Positions 1-8,679 of a stretch of 64,000 bases of DNA are shown piece by piece. The stretch covers positions 124,001 through 188,000 of the forward strand of contig NZ_FNHE01000004.1 of the NCBI RefSeq assembly GCF_900103785.1, read 5' to 3'. How positions within the stretch are numbered: the first letter of the stretch is position 1; every line of letters starts with the position of its first letter. Source of the stretch: Geodermatophilus siccatus. Lineage in GTDB: Bacteria; Actinomycetota; Actinomycetes; Mycobacteriales; Geodermatophilaceae. The notes under the pieces are model-generated. The model was given only the letters and a program-made list of their open reading frames with translations. It did not search any database and was not told the DNA's origin. A program made the translations under genes and the position numbers.

Positions 1-392
1 GCTGCCGCCCGCCCGAGGCCGGCCGGCTGCCCGACCGCGAGGTGGCCGGTGTGCTGTGGGCGCTGGCCGACGTCCGGGTGCGCGACCGGGCGCTCACCCT
101 CGCGCTGGGGGACGACGCCGCCGCGGCCGAGCTGCTGTGGACCGAGTGCACCCGCCGGGCCCCGGCCCCGCTGGACGCTGCCCCGGCCACGCTGCTGGCG
201 GTCAGTGCCTGGCTGCGCGGGGACGGCGCCATGGCCAACGTCGCCCTGGAGCGGGCGCTGGACAGCCGCCCGACCTACACGCTGGCGAGGCTGCTGGCCG
301 ACGGGCTGGCCGCCTGCCTGCCGCCGGCCGAGCTGCGGGCGATGCTGGCCGACGTGTCCGCCGACCCCGACGAGGTCTGGGCCGCCGGGTGA
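1..392 (+). CDS. DUF4192 family protein, C-terminal part
   Basis: The reading frame is open from the window edge (first full codon at base 3) to a TGA at 390-392, so this is the 3' end of a longer gene. The visible ~130 residues include DREVAGVLWALADVRVRDRA and a DAAPATLLAVSAWLRGDG stretch followed by NVALERALD. These match my recollection of the C-terminal half of DUF4192, an actinobacterial family of unknown function. A hairpin repeat lies just after the stop, between this gene and the converging peptidase gene. No function can be assigned. Confidence 0.75.
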   Translation, partial: CRPPEAGRLPDREVAGVLWALADVRVRDRALTLALGDDAAAAELLWTECTRRAPAPLDAAPATLLAVSAWLRGDGAMANVALERALDSRPTYTLARLLADGLAACLPPAELRAMLADVSADPDEVWAAG

Positions 393-432
393 TCGACGGT
401 CCGGTCCCTGCACGCGAGGTCGCGCGCCGCAG

Positions 433-487
433 GCCCCGTCCCGGGCCCCACCCTGAGCCTGCGAGGGGTGGGGAGGACGGGGTCCTT
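433..487. repeat. Dispersed 3'-end hairpin element, copy 1
   Basis: A CCCCGTCC arm near 435 pairs with GGACGGGG near 475. It lies between the stops of the DUF4192 gene and the converging S9 peptidase gene. It belongs to the family repeated near 2.6, 4.7, 22.1, 24.4, 25.7, 33.4, 35.7, 36.8, 43.9, 46.4, 52.8 and 58.9 kb, and probably serves as a two-way terminator. Confidence 0.6.
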
Positions 488-489
488 CT

Positions 490-2574
490 TCAGAGCAGCT
501 CGGGGCGCTGCCACTGCTGGCCGTGCACGTGCTCGGACAGGAAGTTCAGCACCGTCTCGTACCACACCTGCGCGTTGCCCGGGGTGAGCACCCAGTGGTT
601 CTCGTCGGGGAAGTAGAGGAAGCGGGACGGTACGCCGCGCTTCTGCAGGTCGTACCAGAGCCGCAGCGCCTCGCCGATCGGCACCCGGTAGTCGCGGTCG
701 CCGTGGATGACCAGCATCGGCGTGCGGATGGCGTCGGCGTAGCGGTGCGGCGAGTTCCGCTCGTAGCGCTTGGGCTCGCGCAGCGGGTCGCCCCACTCCC
801 GCTCCCAGTAGTAGGCAGCGTCGGTGGTGCCGACGAACGAGTCCACGTCCCAGAGACTGGCGTGGGTGACGATCGCCCGGAAACGGTCGGTCTGGGTGGC
901 CACCCAGTTGGCCATGTAGCCACCGAAGGAGCCGCCCATCGCCGCGGTGCGCGTCTCGTCGACGTCGGGCCGCTGCTCGACGGCGTCGACGGCCGCCATC
1001 AGGTCGGTGTAGGGCGCCTCGCCCCACGCTCCCCAGCCGCGTCGGACGAAGTCCTGCCCGTAGCCCTGCGAGAGCGCCGGGTCGGGCAGCAGGACCGCGT
1101 AGCCGCGGGCGGCCATGACCCACGGGCACCAGCGCCAGGACCACGAGTTCCAGCTCATCAGCGGCCCGCCGTGGATCCACAGCAGCAGCGGCGCCGGGTC
1201 CTCGGCCGACGCGCCCTCGGGCAGCACCAGCCAGGAGCGCACCGGCGTCCCGTCGGCGGCGGTGGCCTCGACCTCGTGGAGGCTGCCGGGCAGGCGGCCG
1301 AGCGTGCCGGGGTTGGGCAGCGGCTCCGGGTGCTGGCCGGTCGCCTGCGGGTCCAGCCGCACCGGCGCGGGCGGCTCGTCGTACGCCGAGCGCAGCGCGT
1401 ACAGGGCGCTGCCGTCGCGGGCCACCTGCAGGTCGCTGTAGGCGCCGTCGGTGGTCATCCGCACCGGCTCCCCGCCCTCGGCCGGCACCCGGAACAGCGC
1501 GTGCCGGCCGTCGTCGTCGGCCAGGAAGTACACCGTCGTCCCGTCGGCGGCGAACTGCGGCGCGGAGGGCCAGCGGTCGAAGCCGGGGGTGAGCTCCCGC
1601 GCCGCGCCGGTGGCCACGTCGACGTGCAGCAGCGTGTAGTCCGGGGGGTCGTCATGGGTGGACATCGACTCCCGCACGCAGACCACGGCGCTGCCGTCGG
1701 GGGAGAAGCGGGGCGCCGAGAGGTCGGCGAGCGGGTCGTCCACCAGGGCCCGGCTCACGCCGGTCGCGGTCTCGAGGAGGAGCAGCCGGTCGCGCCGGCC
1801 CGCGGGACCGTCGGGCACCGTCTCCACGCGCACCAGCAGCCGGCCGTCGGGGGAGAGGTGCAGGTCGTCGCCGGCGCCGCTGGGCGGGACGGCGCCGGGG
1901 GTCAGGTCGCGCAGCTCGACCGCGGGGCGCTCGACGCCGGCGGCGGGGTCGGCGGGCAGCGCGCCGGCCCAGAACACGTGCGGGGTGGCGGGGCCGAGGT
2001 CGGCGTCCCAGTGACGCACCGGGTAGGCCTCGTGCAGGATCGCGGTGACCCCGGCCTGCTTGCGCCGCTCCCGGCGCTCGGCGTCGGCCTCGGCGTCGGT
2101 CGCGCCGGGCATGGCCGAGGCGGTGACGACGACCTCGCCGGTGTCCGCGGCGACGCCGACGGCCCCGATCCCGCCCGGGTGGGTCAGCACCAGCCGGGCC
2201 TCACCGCCCTCGGCGGGCAGGCTCCACAGCGCCCGCTCGGGGTCCTCGCCGGCACCGGTCCCGGACCCGCTCCCGGCCTCGGGGTCGGGGCGGGCGGAGG
2301 TGAACAGCAGCGAGCCGTCGGGCGCCCACGTCGGCGTGGACTCGCCGGGCGCGCTCCGGGTGAGCCGGCGGGCCGGCCGCCGTCCCCCCGGGTCGACCTC
2401 CCACAGCGCCGACTGCCACTTCTTCCGCTCGGCGTCCAGGGTCTGCACCGCCACGGCGAGCCGGCGGCCGTCGGCGGAGAGGGCCAGCCCGGCCAGCCGG
2501 GGCAGGGCGGCGAAGGCGGCGAGGTCGGCGAAGGGGGAGGAGGGCGGGGCAGGGGCGTCGGCGGGCTCGCTCAC
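490..2574 (-). CDS. S9 family prolyl oligopeptidase-type serine peptidase
   Basis: A 694-residue protein of the acylaminoacyl-peptidase/dipeptidyl-peptidase type. The N-terminal ~400 residues are a beta-propeller with repeated FSPDG/LSPDGR motifs. The C-terminal alpha/beta-hydrolase domain carries the triad: Ser549 in GGSFGGYMANW, Asp628 in HGDRDYRVP and His660 in DENHWV. No signal peptide is seen, so it is probably cytoplasmic, releasing short or N-acylated peptides. I chose the GTG at 2574 because TACGGT stands 7 bases upstream, a leaderless arrangement; a GTG at 2583 is also in frame but lies inside that box region. It converges with the DUF4192 gene and follows ideR on the same strand. 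Confidence 0.9.
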   Translation of the reverse strand: MSEPADAPAPPSSPFADLAAFAALPRLAGLALSADGRRLAVAVQTLDAERKKWQSALWEVDPGGRRPARRLTRSAPGESTPTWAPDGSLLFTSARPDPEAGSGSGTGAGEDPERALWSLPAEGGEARLVLTHPGGIGAVGVAADTGEVVVTASAMPGATDAEADAERRERRKQAGVTAILHEAYPVRHWDADLGPATPHVFWAGALPADPAAGVERPAVELRDLTPGAVPPSGAGDDLHLSPDGRLLVRVETVPDGPAGRRDRLLLLETATGVSRALVDDPLADLSAPRFSPDGSAVVCVRESMSTHDDPPDYTLLHVDVATGAARELTPGFDRWPSAPQFAADGTTVYFLADDDGRHALFRVPAEGGEPVRMTTDGAYSDLQVARDGSALYALRSAYDEPPAPVRLDPQATGQHPEPLPNPGTLGRLPGSLHEVEATAADGTPVRSWLVLPEGASAEDPAPLLLWIHGGPLMSWNSWSWRWCPWVMAARGYAVLLPDPALSQGYGQDFVRRGWGAWGEAPYTDLMAAVDAVEQRPDVDETRTAAMGGSFGGYMANWVATQTDRFRAIVTHASLWDVDSFVGTTDAAYYWEREWGDPLREPKRYERNSPHRYADAIRTPMLVIHGDRDYRVPIGEALRLWYDLQKRGVPSRFLYFPDENHWVLTPGNAQVWYETVLNFLSEHVHGQQWQRPELL

Positions 2575-2602
2575 CCGGCCCACCGTAGGCCGGGAGCGCG
2601 GT

Positions 2603-2661
2603 GGCCCCCGTGCAGGGTCCCGCCGCGAGCTCGCGAGTGGCGGGGGGCAAGGGGGCCCTCC
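2603..2661. repeat. Dispersed 3'-end hairpin element, copy 2
   Basis: Contains GTGCAGGGTCCCGCC, the CGAGCTCGCGAG core and a GGGGGCCCTCC arm. It starts downstream of the ideR stop and ends before the peptidase start, so it probably terminates ideR transcription. Confidence 0.6.
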
Positions 2662-2662
2662 T

Positions 2663-3370
2663 TCAGAGGCGGGGAGCCGCCTCGGCCGGGGTGAGGTCCT
2701 CGTCGAGGGCGCTGACGAACACGTGCTGGGCCACGCCCATGGGCAGCACGTTGCCGTCGAGGCTGATCGAGCCGGCGGTCAGCTGGGCGACAGCGGTCAT
2801 GCCCGGCCGCAGTCCCTGGGCGGCGAGCTGGCGCATCAGCTCGCTGTCCTCCTGCAGCTGCTCGCTGATCCGCTTGATCTCCACGCGGCGCCCCTCGGGG
2901 GTGGCCGTGGTGGACAGCAACGTCAGGGAGTCGAGCACCGCGGAGGTCGCGCCGCCGAGGGCGTCGAGACCGGGGATGGGGTTGCCGAACGGCGACACCG
3001 TCGGGTTGCCGAGCAGGGTGAGCAGCTTGCGCTCGACGGCCTCGCTCATGACGTGCTCCCAGCGGCACGCCTCCTCGTGCACGTCGGCGTAGTCCAGCCC
3101 GATGACGTCGACGAGCAGGCACTCCGCGAGCCGGTGCTTGCGCATGACCGCGGTGGCCAGCTGGCGCCCGGACTCGGACAGCTGCAGGTGCCGGTCGCCC
3201 TCGACGGTCAGCAGGCCGTCGCGCTCCATCCGGGCGACCGTCTGGCTCACCGTCGGGCCGCTCTGGTGCAGCCGCTCGGCGATGCGGGCGCGGAGGGGGA
3301 CGATCCCCTCCTCCTCCAGCTCGAAGATCGTCCGGAGGTACATCTCCGTGGTGTCGATGAGGTCGTTCAC
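2663..3370 (-). CDS. ideR: Iron-dependent transcriptional repressor IdeR/DtxR
   Basis: A 235-residue DtxR-family regulator, close to the usual 230. The N-terminal winged helix reads LIDTTEMYLRTIFELEEEG, then RARIAERLHQSGPTVSQTV. The dimerisation and metal-binding part includes MRKHRLAE, HEEACRWEHVMSEAVE and NPTVSPFGNPIPG, which hold the conserved His, Glu and Cys ligands. A C-terminal SH3-like domain is present. With Fe2+ the family represses siderophore and iron-uptake genes and can activate iron storage. The GTG at 3370 is chosen because GGAGGA lies 7 bases upstream; a longer frame to 3427 lacks family similarity. It is divergent from acuC and lies 4.3 kb from sigB, a pairing also found in mycobacteria. 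A TACCAT box on the minus strand (3392-3397) could be its -10. Confidence 0.95.
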   Translation of the reverse strand: MNDLIDTTEMYLRTIFELEEEGIVPLRARIAERLHQSGPTVSQTVARMERDGLLTVEGDRHLQLSESGRQLATAVMRKHRLAECLLVDVIGLDYADVHEEACRWEHVMSEAVERKLLTLLGNPTVSPFGNPIPGLDALGGATSAVLDSLTLLSTTATPEGRRVEIKRISEQLQEDSELMRQLAAQGLRPGMTAVAQLTAGSISLDGNVLPMGVAQHVFVSALDEDLTPAEAAPRL

Positions 3371-3511
3371 TGGTCTCCTCCGTGTCGTCCCTGATGGTAC
3401 GGGGGGAGAGCCCGTGCACCCGCTCACGCGGCGGCACCGTCACCGGGACGGCGCCGCGGTGCCGACGGTAGCGTCGCCGGGGACATCGCCGTCGCCGTCG
3501 AGGAGTGTCCC

Positions 3512-4693
3512 GTGAGTGACTCGGTCGCGGTCGTCTGGGACGACGCGCTGCTCGGCTACACGATGGGCGGGGACCACCCGCTGCACCCGGTCCGGCTGGA
3601 CCTCACGATGCGGCTGGCCGACGGCCTCGGCGTCCTGGCCACCGACCGGCTGCAGGTGCTGCGGCCCACGCCGGCCGACGTCGACCTGCTCACCCGCGTG
3701 CACGACCCGGCCTACCTGGACGCGGTCAAGCGCGCCCCGGCCGACCCGGGGGTGGGGCACGGCCTCGGGACGCCGGACAACCCGATCTTCGACGGGATGT
3801 ACGACGCCGCGGCGCTGATCACTGGCGGCAGCGTGCTCGCCGCCGAGCAGGTGCACAGCGGCCGGGCGCAGCACGCGGTCAACATCGCCGGTGGCCTGCA
3901 CCACGCGATGCGCGACCGCGCATCGGGCTTCTGCGTCTTCAACGACGCCGCCGTGGCCATCTCGTGGCTGCTCGACCAGGGGCACCAGCGCATCGCCTAC
4001 CTCGACCTCGACGTCCACCACGGCGACGGCGTGCAGGCCGCCTTCTACGACGACCCGCGGGTGCTGACGGTGAGCATCCACCAGACGCCGCTCACCCTGT
4101 TCCCCGGCACCGGGTTCCCCGAGGAGACCGGCGACCCGGACACGGCGCTGGGCAGCGCGGTCAACCTGGCGCTGCCCAACGGCACCGACGACCCGGGCTG
4201 GCTGCGGGCCTTCCACGCCGTCGTGCCCAGCGTGCTCAAGGCGTTCCGGCCGGAGATCCTGGTGACCCAGTGCGGCTGCGACGCCCACCACGAGGACCCG
4301 CTCGCCGACCTCGCGCTGACCGTCGACGGGCAGCGGGCCAGCTACCGGGCCGTGCACGACCTGGCCCACGAGATCTGCGACGGCCGCTGGATCGCCCTCG
4401 GCGGCGGCGGCTACGGGCTGGTCCGGTGCGTGCCGCGCGCCTGGACGCACCTCATCGCCGAGGCCGCCGGAGCCCGGCTCGACCCGGCCACCGAGATCCC
4501 CGAGTCGTGGCGGGAGGACGTCGTCCGGCGCGGGCTGCGCGCCCGTCCGCCGACGCACATGACGGAGGGCGGCTACACCGGCTTCGCGCACTGGGACCCG
4601 TTCACCGAGTCCCGCGTCGACCGGGCCATCGCCCGCACCCGGACCGCCTCGTTCCCCTACTTCGGCCTGGACCCGGACGACCCCCGTGACTGA
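3512..4693 (+). CDS. acuC: Acetoin utilization protein AcuC, class I/II-type lysine deacetylase
   Basis: 393 residues of the arginase/histone-deacetylase fold. Catalytic and Zn-binding motifs are visible: GGLHHAM near residue 130, YLDLDVHHGDGVQ near 164-176, and LALGGGGYG near 295. AcuC-type enzymes remove acetyl groups from lysines of metabolic enzymes, classically acetyl-CoA synthetase. The GTG start is preceded by GAGGAG. Its stop overlaps the start of pat by 8 bases, so eraser and writer of the same mark are probably translated together. It is divergent from ideR. Confidence 0.93.
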   Translation: MSDSVAVVWDDALLGYTMGGDHPLHPVRLDLTMRLADGLGVLATDRLQVLRPTPADVDLLTRVHDPAYLDAVKRAPADPGVGHGLGTPDNPIFDGMYDAAALITGGSVLAAEQVHSGRAQHAVNIAGGLHHAMRDRASGFCVFNDAAVAISWLLDQGHQRIAYLDLDVHHGDGVQAAFYDDPRVLTVSIHQTPLTLFPGTGFPEETGDPDTALGSAVNLALPNGTDDPGWLRAFHAVVPSVLKAFRPEILVTQCGCDAHHEDPLADLALTVDGQRASYRAVHDLAHEICDGRWIALGGGGYGLVRCVPRAWTHLIAEAAGARLDPATEIPESWREDVVRRGLRARPPTHMTEGGYTGFAHWDPFTESRVDRAIARTRTASFPYFGLDPDDPRD

Positions 4694-7445
4694 TCAAGGA
4701 CCCCCCTGCCCCCCAGCACTCGCGAGCTCGCGGCGGGACCCTGCAGCGGGGCCGCCCGCCGAGCCGGAGCCGCCGCAGCCGCCGGCCCACTGGGAGGCCG
4801 ACATCATCGCCGCGGACGGCGGCACGGTGCACCTGCGCCCGATCTGTCCCGAGGACACCGAGGGCCTGGTCGGGCTGATGGACCGCAGCTCCGACCAGAC
4901 CCGCTACTACCGCTTCTTCGGTCCGATGAAGCGGCTGTCGGACAAGGACCTGCACCGCTTCACCCACGTCGACCACGACACCCGGGTCGCCTTCGTGCTG
5001 GTGCTGGGCGACCAGGTGATCGGTGTCGGCCGCTACGACCGCTACCCGGGCACGGACGACGCCGAGGTCGCCTTCCTCATCGAGGACGCGCACCAGGGAC
5101 GCGGGCTGGGCTCGGTGCTGCTCGAGCACCTGGCCGCCGCCGCGCGGGAGCGGGGCATCGAGAACTTCGTCGCGGAGGTGCTCGCGCAGAACAACCGGAT
5201 GGTGCGGGTCTTCCTCGACGCCGGGTACACCCCGACCCGGTCCTACGAGGAGGGCGTCGTCCACCTCACCTTCCCGATCGCGCCGACCGAGACCGCGCTG
5301 CAGGTGGCCTACGAGCGGGAGCAGCGCAGCGAGTCGCGGTCGATCGCGCGGCTGCTCACGCCGTCGTCGGTCGCGGTGGTGGGCGCGAGCAACGACGAGG
5401 ACAAGATCGGCCACGCCGTCCTGCGGCACCTGCTCGACTACGGCTTCCGCGGCCCGATCTACCCGGTCAACCCGGGCACCCGGCACGTGCGTGGCGTGCC
5501 GGCCTACGCCGGCATCGAGGACATCCCCGACGACGTCGACCTCGCCGTCCTCGCGGTGCCCGCCGACGAGGTCGCCGACGTGGTCGAGGCGTGCCGTCGC
5601 AAGCGCGTCCACGGGCTGGTCGTGATCTCCGGCGGCTTCGGCGAGTCCGGCCCGGAGGGACGGGTGCGCGAGCGGCAGCTGGTCGCCGCGGCCCGCGCCT
5701 CGGGCATGCGGGTGGTCGGCCCCAACTGCCTGGGCATCGTCAACACCGACCCGGGGGTGCGGCTGAACGCCAGCCTGGCGCCCCGGATCCCCGGCCACGG
5801 GCGGGTGGGCTTCTTCGCGCAGTCCGGCGCGCTGGGCTCGGCGCTGCTGGAGCGGGCGCGCAGCCGCAACATCGGCCTGTCCAGCTTCGTCTCCGCCGGC
5901 AACCGGGCCGACGTCAGCGGCAACGACCTGCTCCAGTACTGGACCACCGACGCCGGCACCGAGGTGGTGCTGCTGTACCTGGAGAGCTTCGGCAACCCCC
6001 GCAAGTTCGCCCGCCTGGCCCGCCGGTTGGCGCGCATGAAGCCGGTGGTGGCGGTGAAGGGCGGCCGGCACGTGCGGATGACCGAGGGCCTGGCCGGGAC
6101 CTCGGTGGCGGTGCCCGAGGAGTCGGTCGCGGCGCTGTTCGCCTCGGCCGGGGTGATCCGGGTCGAGACCCTGGCCCAGCTGTTCGACGTCGGCACGCTG
6201 GTGGCGCACCAGCCGCTGCCGGCCGGCGACCGGGTCGCCGTGGTCGGCAACTCCACCGCCATGGGCTGGCTGGTCTCCGACGCCGTCCTCGAGCAGGGCC
6301 TGCAGCTGGCGCACGAGGCGCCCACCGACATCGGCGCCGACGGCTCCGCCGAGGCGTTCCGCGTCGCGCTGCAGGGGGCGGTCGACGACGAGGGCGTGGA
6401 CGCCGTCGTCGCGGTGTTCCTGCCCCCGGTGACCCGCCGCTCCGGGTCCGCGGAGTACGGACGGGCGCTGCTGGAGGTCGCGCAGACGGCGGACAAGCCG
6501 GTCGTGGCCAGCTTCCTCTCCACCGAGGGCATCCCGCCGGAGCTCGCCGTGCCCGGGGAGGACGGGACGCCGGCCCGCGGCTCGGTGCCGTCGTTCTCCA
6601 CCCCCGAGCGGGCGGTCATCGCCCTGGCCAAGGCGGCGCAGTACGCGGCCTGGCAGCGCCGCCCGGTCGGTGAGGTCCCCGAGCTCGAGGGGATCGACGA
6701 GCAGGCCGCGCGGGACGTCGTCCTGTCGGCGCTGGCCTCGGCGCCGGACGGCCGGGCGCTGACCGACGAGGAGCTCATCGCGCTGCTGGCCGCCTACGGC
6801 ATCCCGCTGCTGGGCACCCGCACGGTCACCGACGCGGAGGCCGCGGTGGCGGCGGCCGAGGAGATCGGCTACCCGGTGGTGCTCAAGTCGACCGCCCCGT
6901 GGCTGCGGCACCGCTCCGACCTCGGCGGGGTCCGGCTGGACCTGGGCGACGCCGACGCGGTGCGCTCGGCGTTCGCCGCGATCCCGTCGGGCGACCCGGT
7001 GATCGTGCAGGAGATGGCCGCACCGGGGGTGGCCACGGTCGTGGGGATCGTCGACGACCCGTCCTTCGGTGCGCTGGTCAGCTTCGGCCTCGGCGGCGTG
7101 GCCACCGACCTGCTCGGCGACCGCGCCTACCGGACCCTGCCGCTGACCGACCTGGACGCCGCCGAGCTGGTGCGCGCACCCCGGGCGTGGCCGCTGCTCA
7201 ACGGCTACCGCGGCTCCGAGCCGGCCGACGTCGCGGCGCTGGAGGAGCTGCTGCTGCGGGTCGCCCGGCTCGCCGACGACCTGCCCGAGGTGCTGCAGCT
7301 GGCGCTGGAGCCGGTCATCGTCGGCCCGCCCAACCCCTGGCACGGCGGCCGGTCGCTGGTGGTGGCCGGGGCCACCGCCCGGATCGGCCCTCCCACCGCG
7401 CGGGTCGAGCCCGGTCCGCGCCGCATGCGCGCGCCGGGGGTCTGA
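4686..7445 (+). CDS. pat: Pat-type protein lysine acetyltransferase (GNAT fused to NDP-forming acyl-CoA synthetase-like domain)
   Basis: 919 residues. The N-terminal GNAT domain (about 34-190) has the acetyl-CoA loop QGRGLGSVLL at ~136. A CoA-binding/succinyl-CoA-ligase-like part begins near residue 225 (SVAVVGASNDEDKIGHAVL), and an ATP-grasp part follows from ~680 (GYPVVLKSTAPWLRHRSDLGG at ~727). The order GNAT then synthetase is, from memory, that of the Streptomyces lividans enzyme and the reverse of Salmonella Pat. The expected role is acetylation of AMP-forming acyl-CoA synthetases, opposite to AcuC upstream. The only start before the GNAT domain is the GTG at 4686. Residues ~5-23 are therefore encoded by a copy of the dispersed hairpin repeat. 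A strong terminator follows at 7563. Confidence 0.88.
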   Translation: MTDQGPPCPPALASSRRDPAAGPPAEPEPPQPPAHWEADIIAADGGTVHLRPICPEDTEGLVGLMDRSSDQTRYYRFFGPMKRLSDKDLHRFTHVDHDTRVAFVLVLGDQVIGVGRYDRYPGTDDAEVAFLIEDAHQGRGLGSVLLEHLAAAARERGIENFVAEVLAQNNRMVRVFLDAGYTPTRSYEEGVVHLTFPIAPTETALQVAYEREQRSESRSIARLLTPSSVAVVGASNDEDKIGHAVLRHLLDYGFRGPIYPVNPGTRHVRGVPAYAGIEDIPDDVDLAVLAVPADEVADVVEACRRKRVHGLVVISGGFGESGPEGRVRERQLVAAARASGMRVVGPNCLGIVNTDPGVRLNASLAPRIPGHGRVGFFAQSGALGSALLERARSRNIGLSSFVSAGNRADVSGNDLLQYWTTDAGTEVVLLYLESFGNPRKFARLARRLARMKPVVAVKGGRHVRMTEGLAGTSVAVPEESVAALFASAGVIRVETLAQLFDVGTLVAHQPLPAGDRVAVVGNSTAMGWLVSDAVLEQGLQLAHEAPTDIGADGSAEAFRVALQGAVDDEGVDAVVAVFLPPVTRRSGSAEYGRALLEVAQTADKPVVASFLSTEGIPPELAVPGEDGTPARGSVPSFSTPERAVIALAKAAQYAAWQRRPVGEVPELEGIDEQAARDVVLSALASAPDGRALTDEELIALLAAYGIPLLGTRTVTDAEAAVAAAEEIGYPVVLKSTAPWLRHRSDLGGVRLDLGDADAVRSAFAAIPSGDPVIVQEMAAPGVATVVGIVDDPSFGALVSFGLGGVATDLLGDRAYRTLPLTDLDAAELVRAPRAWPLLNGYRGSEPADVAALEELLLRVARLADDLPEVLQLALEPVIVGPPNPWHGGRSLVVAGATARIGPPTARVEPGPRRMRAPGV
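4697..4752. repeat. Dispersed 3'-end hairpin element, copy 3, inside the 5' end of pat
   Basis: Starts 3 bases after the acuC stop with AAGGACCCCCCTGCCCC, continues through CTCGCGAGCTCGCGGCGGG and ends with CCCTGCAGCGGGGCC. It has the usual position behind a stop codon, but here it lies within the only frame that can encode the start of pat. Confidence 0.65.
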
Positions 7446-7460
7446 GCGCACGTCGCGACG

Positions 7461-7539
7461 ATCAGCTGAGCTCAGCCTCCCGGCTCCTGGCTCACGACCG
7501 GTGGTGAGCCAGGAGCCGGGGACGACCAGCTCAGCTGAT
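7461..7539. repeat. Nested palindromic element B, copy 1
   Basis: An outer 12-bp inverted repeat ATCAGCTGAGCT / AGCTCAGCTGAT (7461-7472 and 7528-7539) encloses an inner 17-bp inverted repeat (7479-7495 and 7504-7520) around an ACCGGT centre. The inner arms, centre and right flank recur at 49.24-49.31 kb. It sits between the converging pat and sigB genes. Confidence 0.8.
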
Positions 7540-7562
7540 CACCGCGGGCGGTCGCGGACACG

Positions 7563-7600
7563 ACGGAGGGCCGGTCACCTGGCGGTGACCGGCCCTCCGT
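7563..7600. terminator. Bidirectional terminator hairpin between pat and sigB
   Basis: A perfect 17-bp stem (7563-7579 with 7584-7600) closed by a TGGC loop, between converging genes. There is no U-tract, as is common in actinobacteria. Confidence 0.8.
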
Positions 7601-7631
7601 GCGAGCCCCGTCGTGAGGACGGGGTCCTCCG

Positions 7632-8615
7632 TCAGGCGAGGTAGTCGCGCAGGGCGTCGGCGCGCTGCGGGTCGCGCAGCTTGGCCATCGTCTCGCGCTC
7701 GATCTGGCGGACCCGCTCGCGGGACAGACCGAACTGCTTGCCGATCTGCTCCAGCGTCCGGGGCTGACCGCCGTCGAGGCCGAAGCGCAGCACGACCACG
7801 TCGCGCTCCCGCTCCTCCAGCGTGGCGAGCACGTTGCGCACGTCCCCCTTCATCATCTGGAAGGCCACGGCGTCCTCGGCGACCGCGGCGTCGGCGTCCT
7901 CGATGAAGTCACCGAGCCGGGACTCCTCGTCGGCACCGACCGTCTGGTCCAGGGACACCAGGTCGCGGGAGTACTCCAGCAGCTCGGTGATCCGCTCGGG
8001 GGTCATGTCGAGCTCGAGGCCCAGCTCCTCGGCGGTGGGCTCCCGCTCGAGCTCCTGGTGGATCCGGCGCCGGGTGCGCACCACCTTGTTGACCTGCTCG
8101 GCGAGGTGCACGGGCAGCCGGATGGTGCGGCCGGAGTCGGCCATCGCGCGGGTGATGGCCTGGCGGATCCACCACGTCGCGTACGTCGAGAACTTGAAGC
8201 CCTTGGTGTAGTCGAACTTCTCGACCGCCCGGATGAGGCCGACGTTGCCCTCCTGGATGAGGTCCAGGAACGTCATGCCGTGGCCGGTGTAGCGCTTGGC
8301 CACCGAGACGACCAGGCGCAGGTTGGCCTCGAGCAGGTGCCGCTTGGCGGCCTTGCCGTCGGCGGCCAGCGCCTTGTAGTCCCGCTGCAGGGCGGGGGTC
8401 AGCTGCCGCTCGGCGAGCAGGCGCTCGGCGTAGAGACCGGCCTCGATCCGCTTGGAGAGCTCGACCTCCTGCTCGGCGGTCAGCAGCGCGGTCTTGCCGA
8501 TGGTGTTGAGGTACACCCGGACGAGGTCGGTCGAGACCAGCCCGCTGGTGTCCGGCTCGCGCCGCGGCGAGCGGACCTCGAGGGTGTCGGTGGTGGAAGA
8601 CTGCAGCAGCGTCAC
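7632..8615 (-). CDS. sigB: RNA polymerase sigma factor SigB (group 2 sigma-70)
   Basis: 327 residues, close to mycobacterial SigB (323). Region 1.2 reads [14 protein letters not shown]. Region 2 has [20 protein letters not shown] and [13 protein letters not shown]. Region 3 has [15 protein letters not shown]. Region 4 has [12 protein letters not shown] for -35 recognition. The C-terminus ([18 protein letters not shown]) and the short N-terminus separate it from the principal sigma factor at 30.2 kb. I chose the GTG at 8615, preceded by AAGGACG; the frame stays open to 8822 but upstream residues look non-coding. Group 2 sigmas serve stress and stationary-phase promoters close to the housekeeping consensus. 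Confidence 0.92.
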   Translation of the reverse strand: MTLLQSSTTDTLEVRSPRREPDTSGLVSTDLVRVYLNTIGKTALLTAEQEVELSKRIEAGLYAERLLAERQLTPALQRDYKALAADGKAAKRHLLEANLRLVVSVAKRYTGHGMTFLDLIQEGNVGLIRAVEKFDYTKGFKFSTYATWWIRQAITRAMADSGRTIRLPVHLAEQVNKVVRTRRRIHQELEREPTAEELGLELDMTPERITELLEYSRDLVSLDQTVGADEESRLGDFIEDADAAVAEDAVAFQMMKGDVRNVLATLEERERDVVVLRFGLDGGQPRTLEQIGKQFGLSRERVRQIERETMAKLRDPQRADALRDYLA

Positions 8616-8649
8616 GATCTGTCTTCGTCCTTGCCTTCGGATCGGATGC

Positions 8650-8679
8650 GCACCGTCGGTCGTCGATGGGCGACGGTGC
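8650..8679. promoter_or_regulatory. Inverted repeat in the sigB leader
   Basis: A 9-bp perfect inverted repeat GCACCGTCG / CGACGGTGC with a 12-base loop, 35 bases upstream of the sigB start. It could be an operator or an mRNA hairpin; nothing else distinguishes these. Confidence 0.4.

Noticed and set aside
4602..7451. A 949-codon minus-strand open frame opposite pat
   Set aside because: It is the antisense shadow of a GC-rich gene: composition is low-complexity Arg/Gly/His/Val with no domain, while the plus strand encodes a clear GNAT/ATP-grasp protein.
7461..7539. Insertion-sequence terminal repeats
   Set aside because: No transposase or target duplication lies near either copy; the palindromes are better explained as structured intergenic elements.
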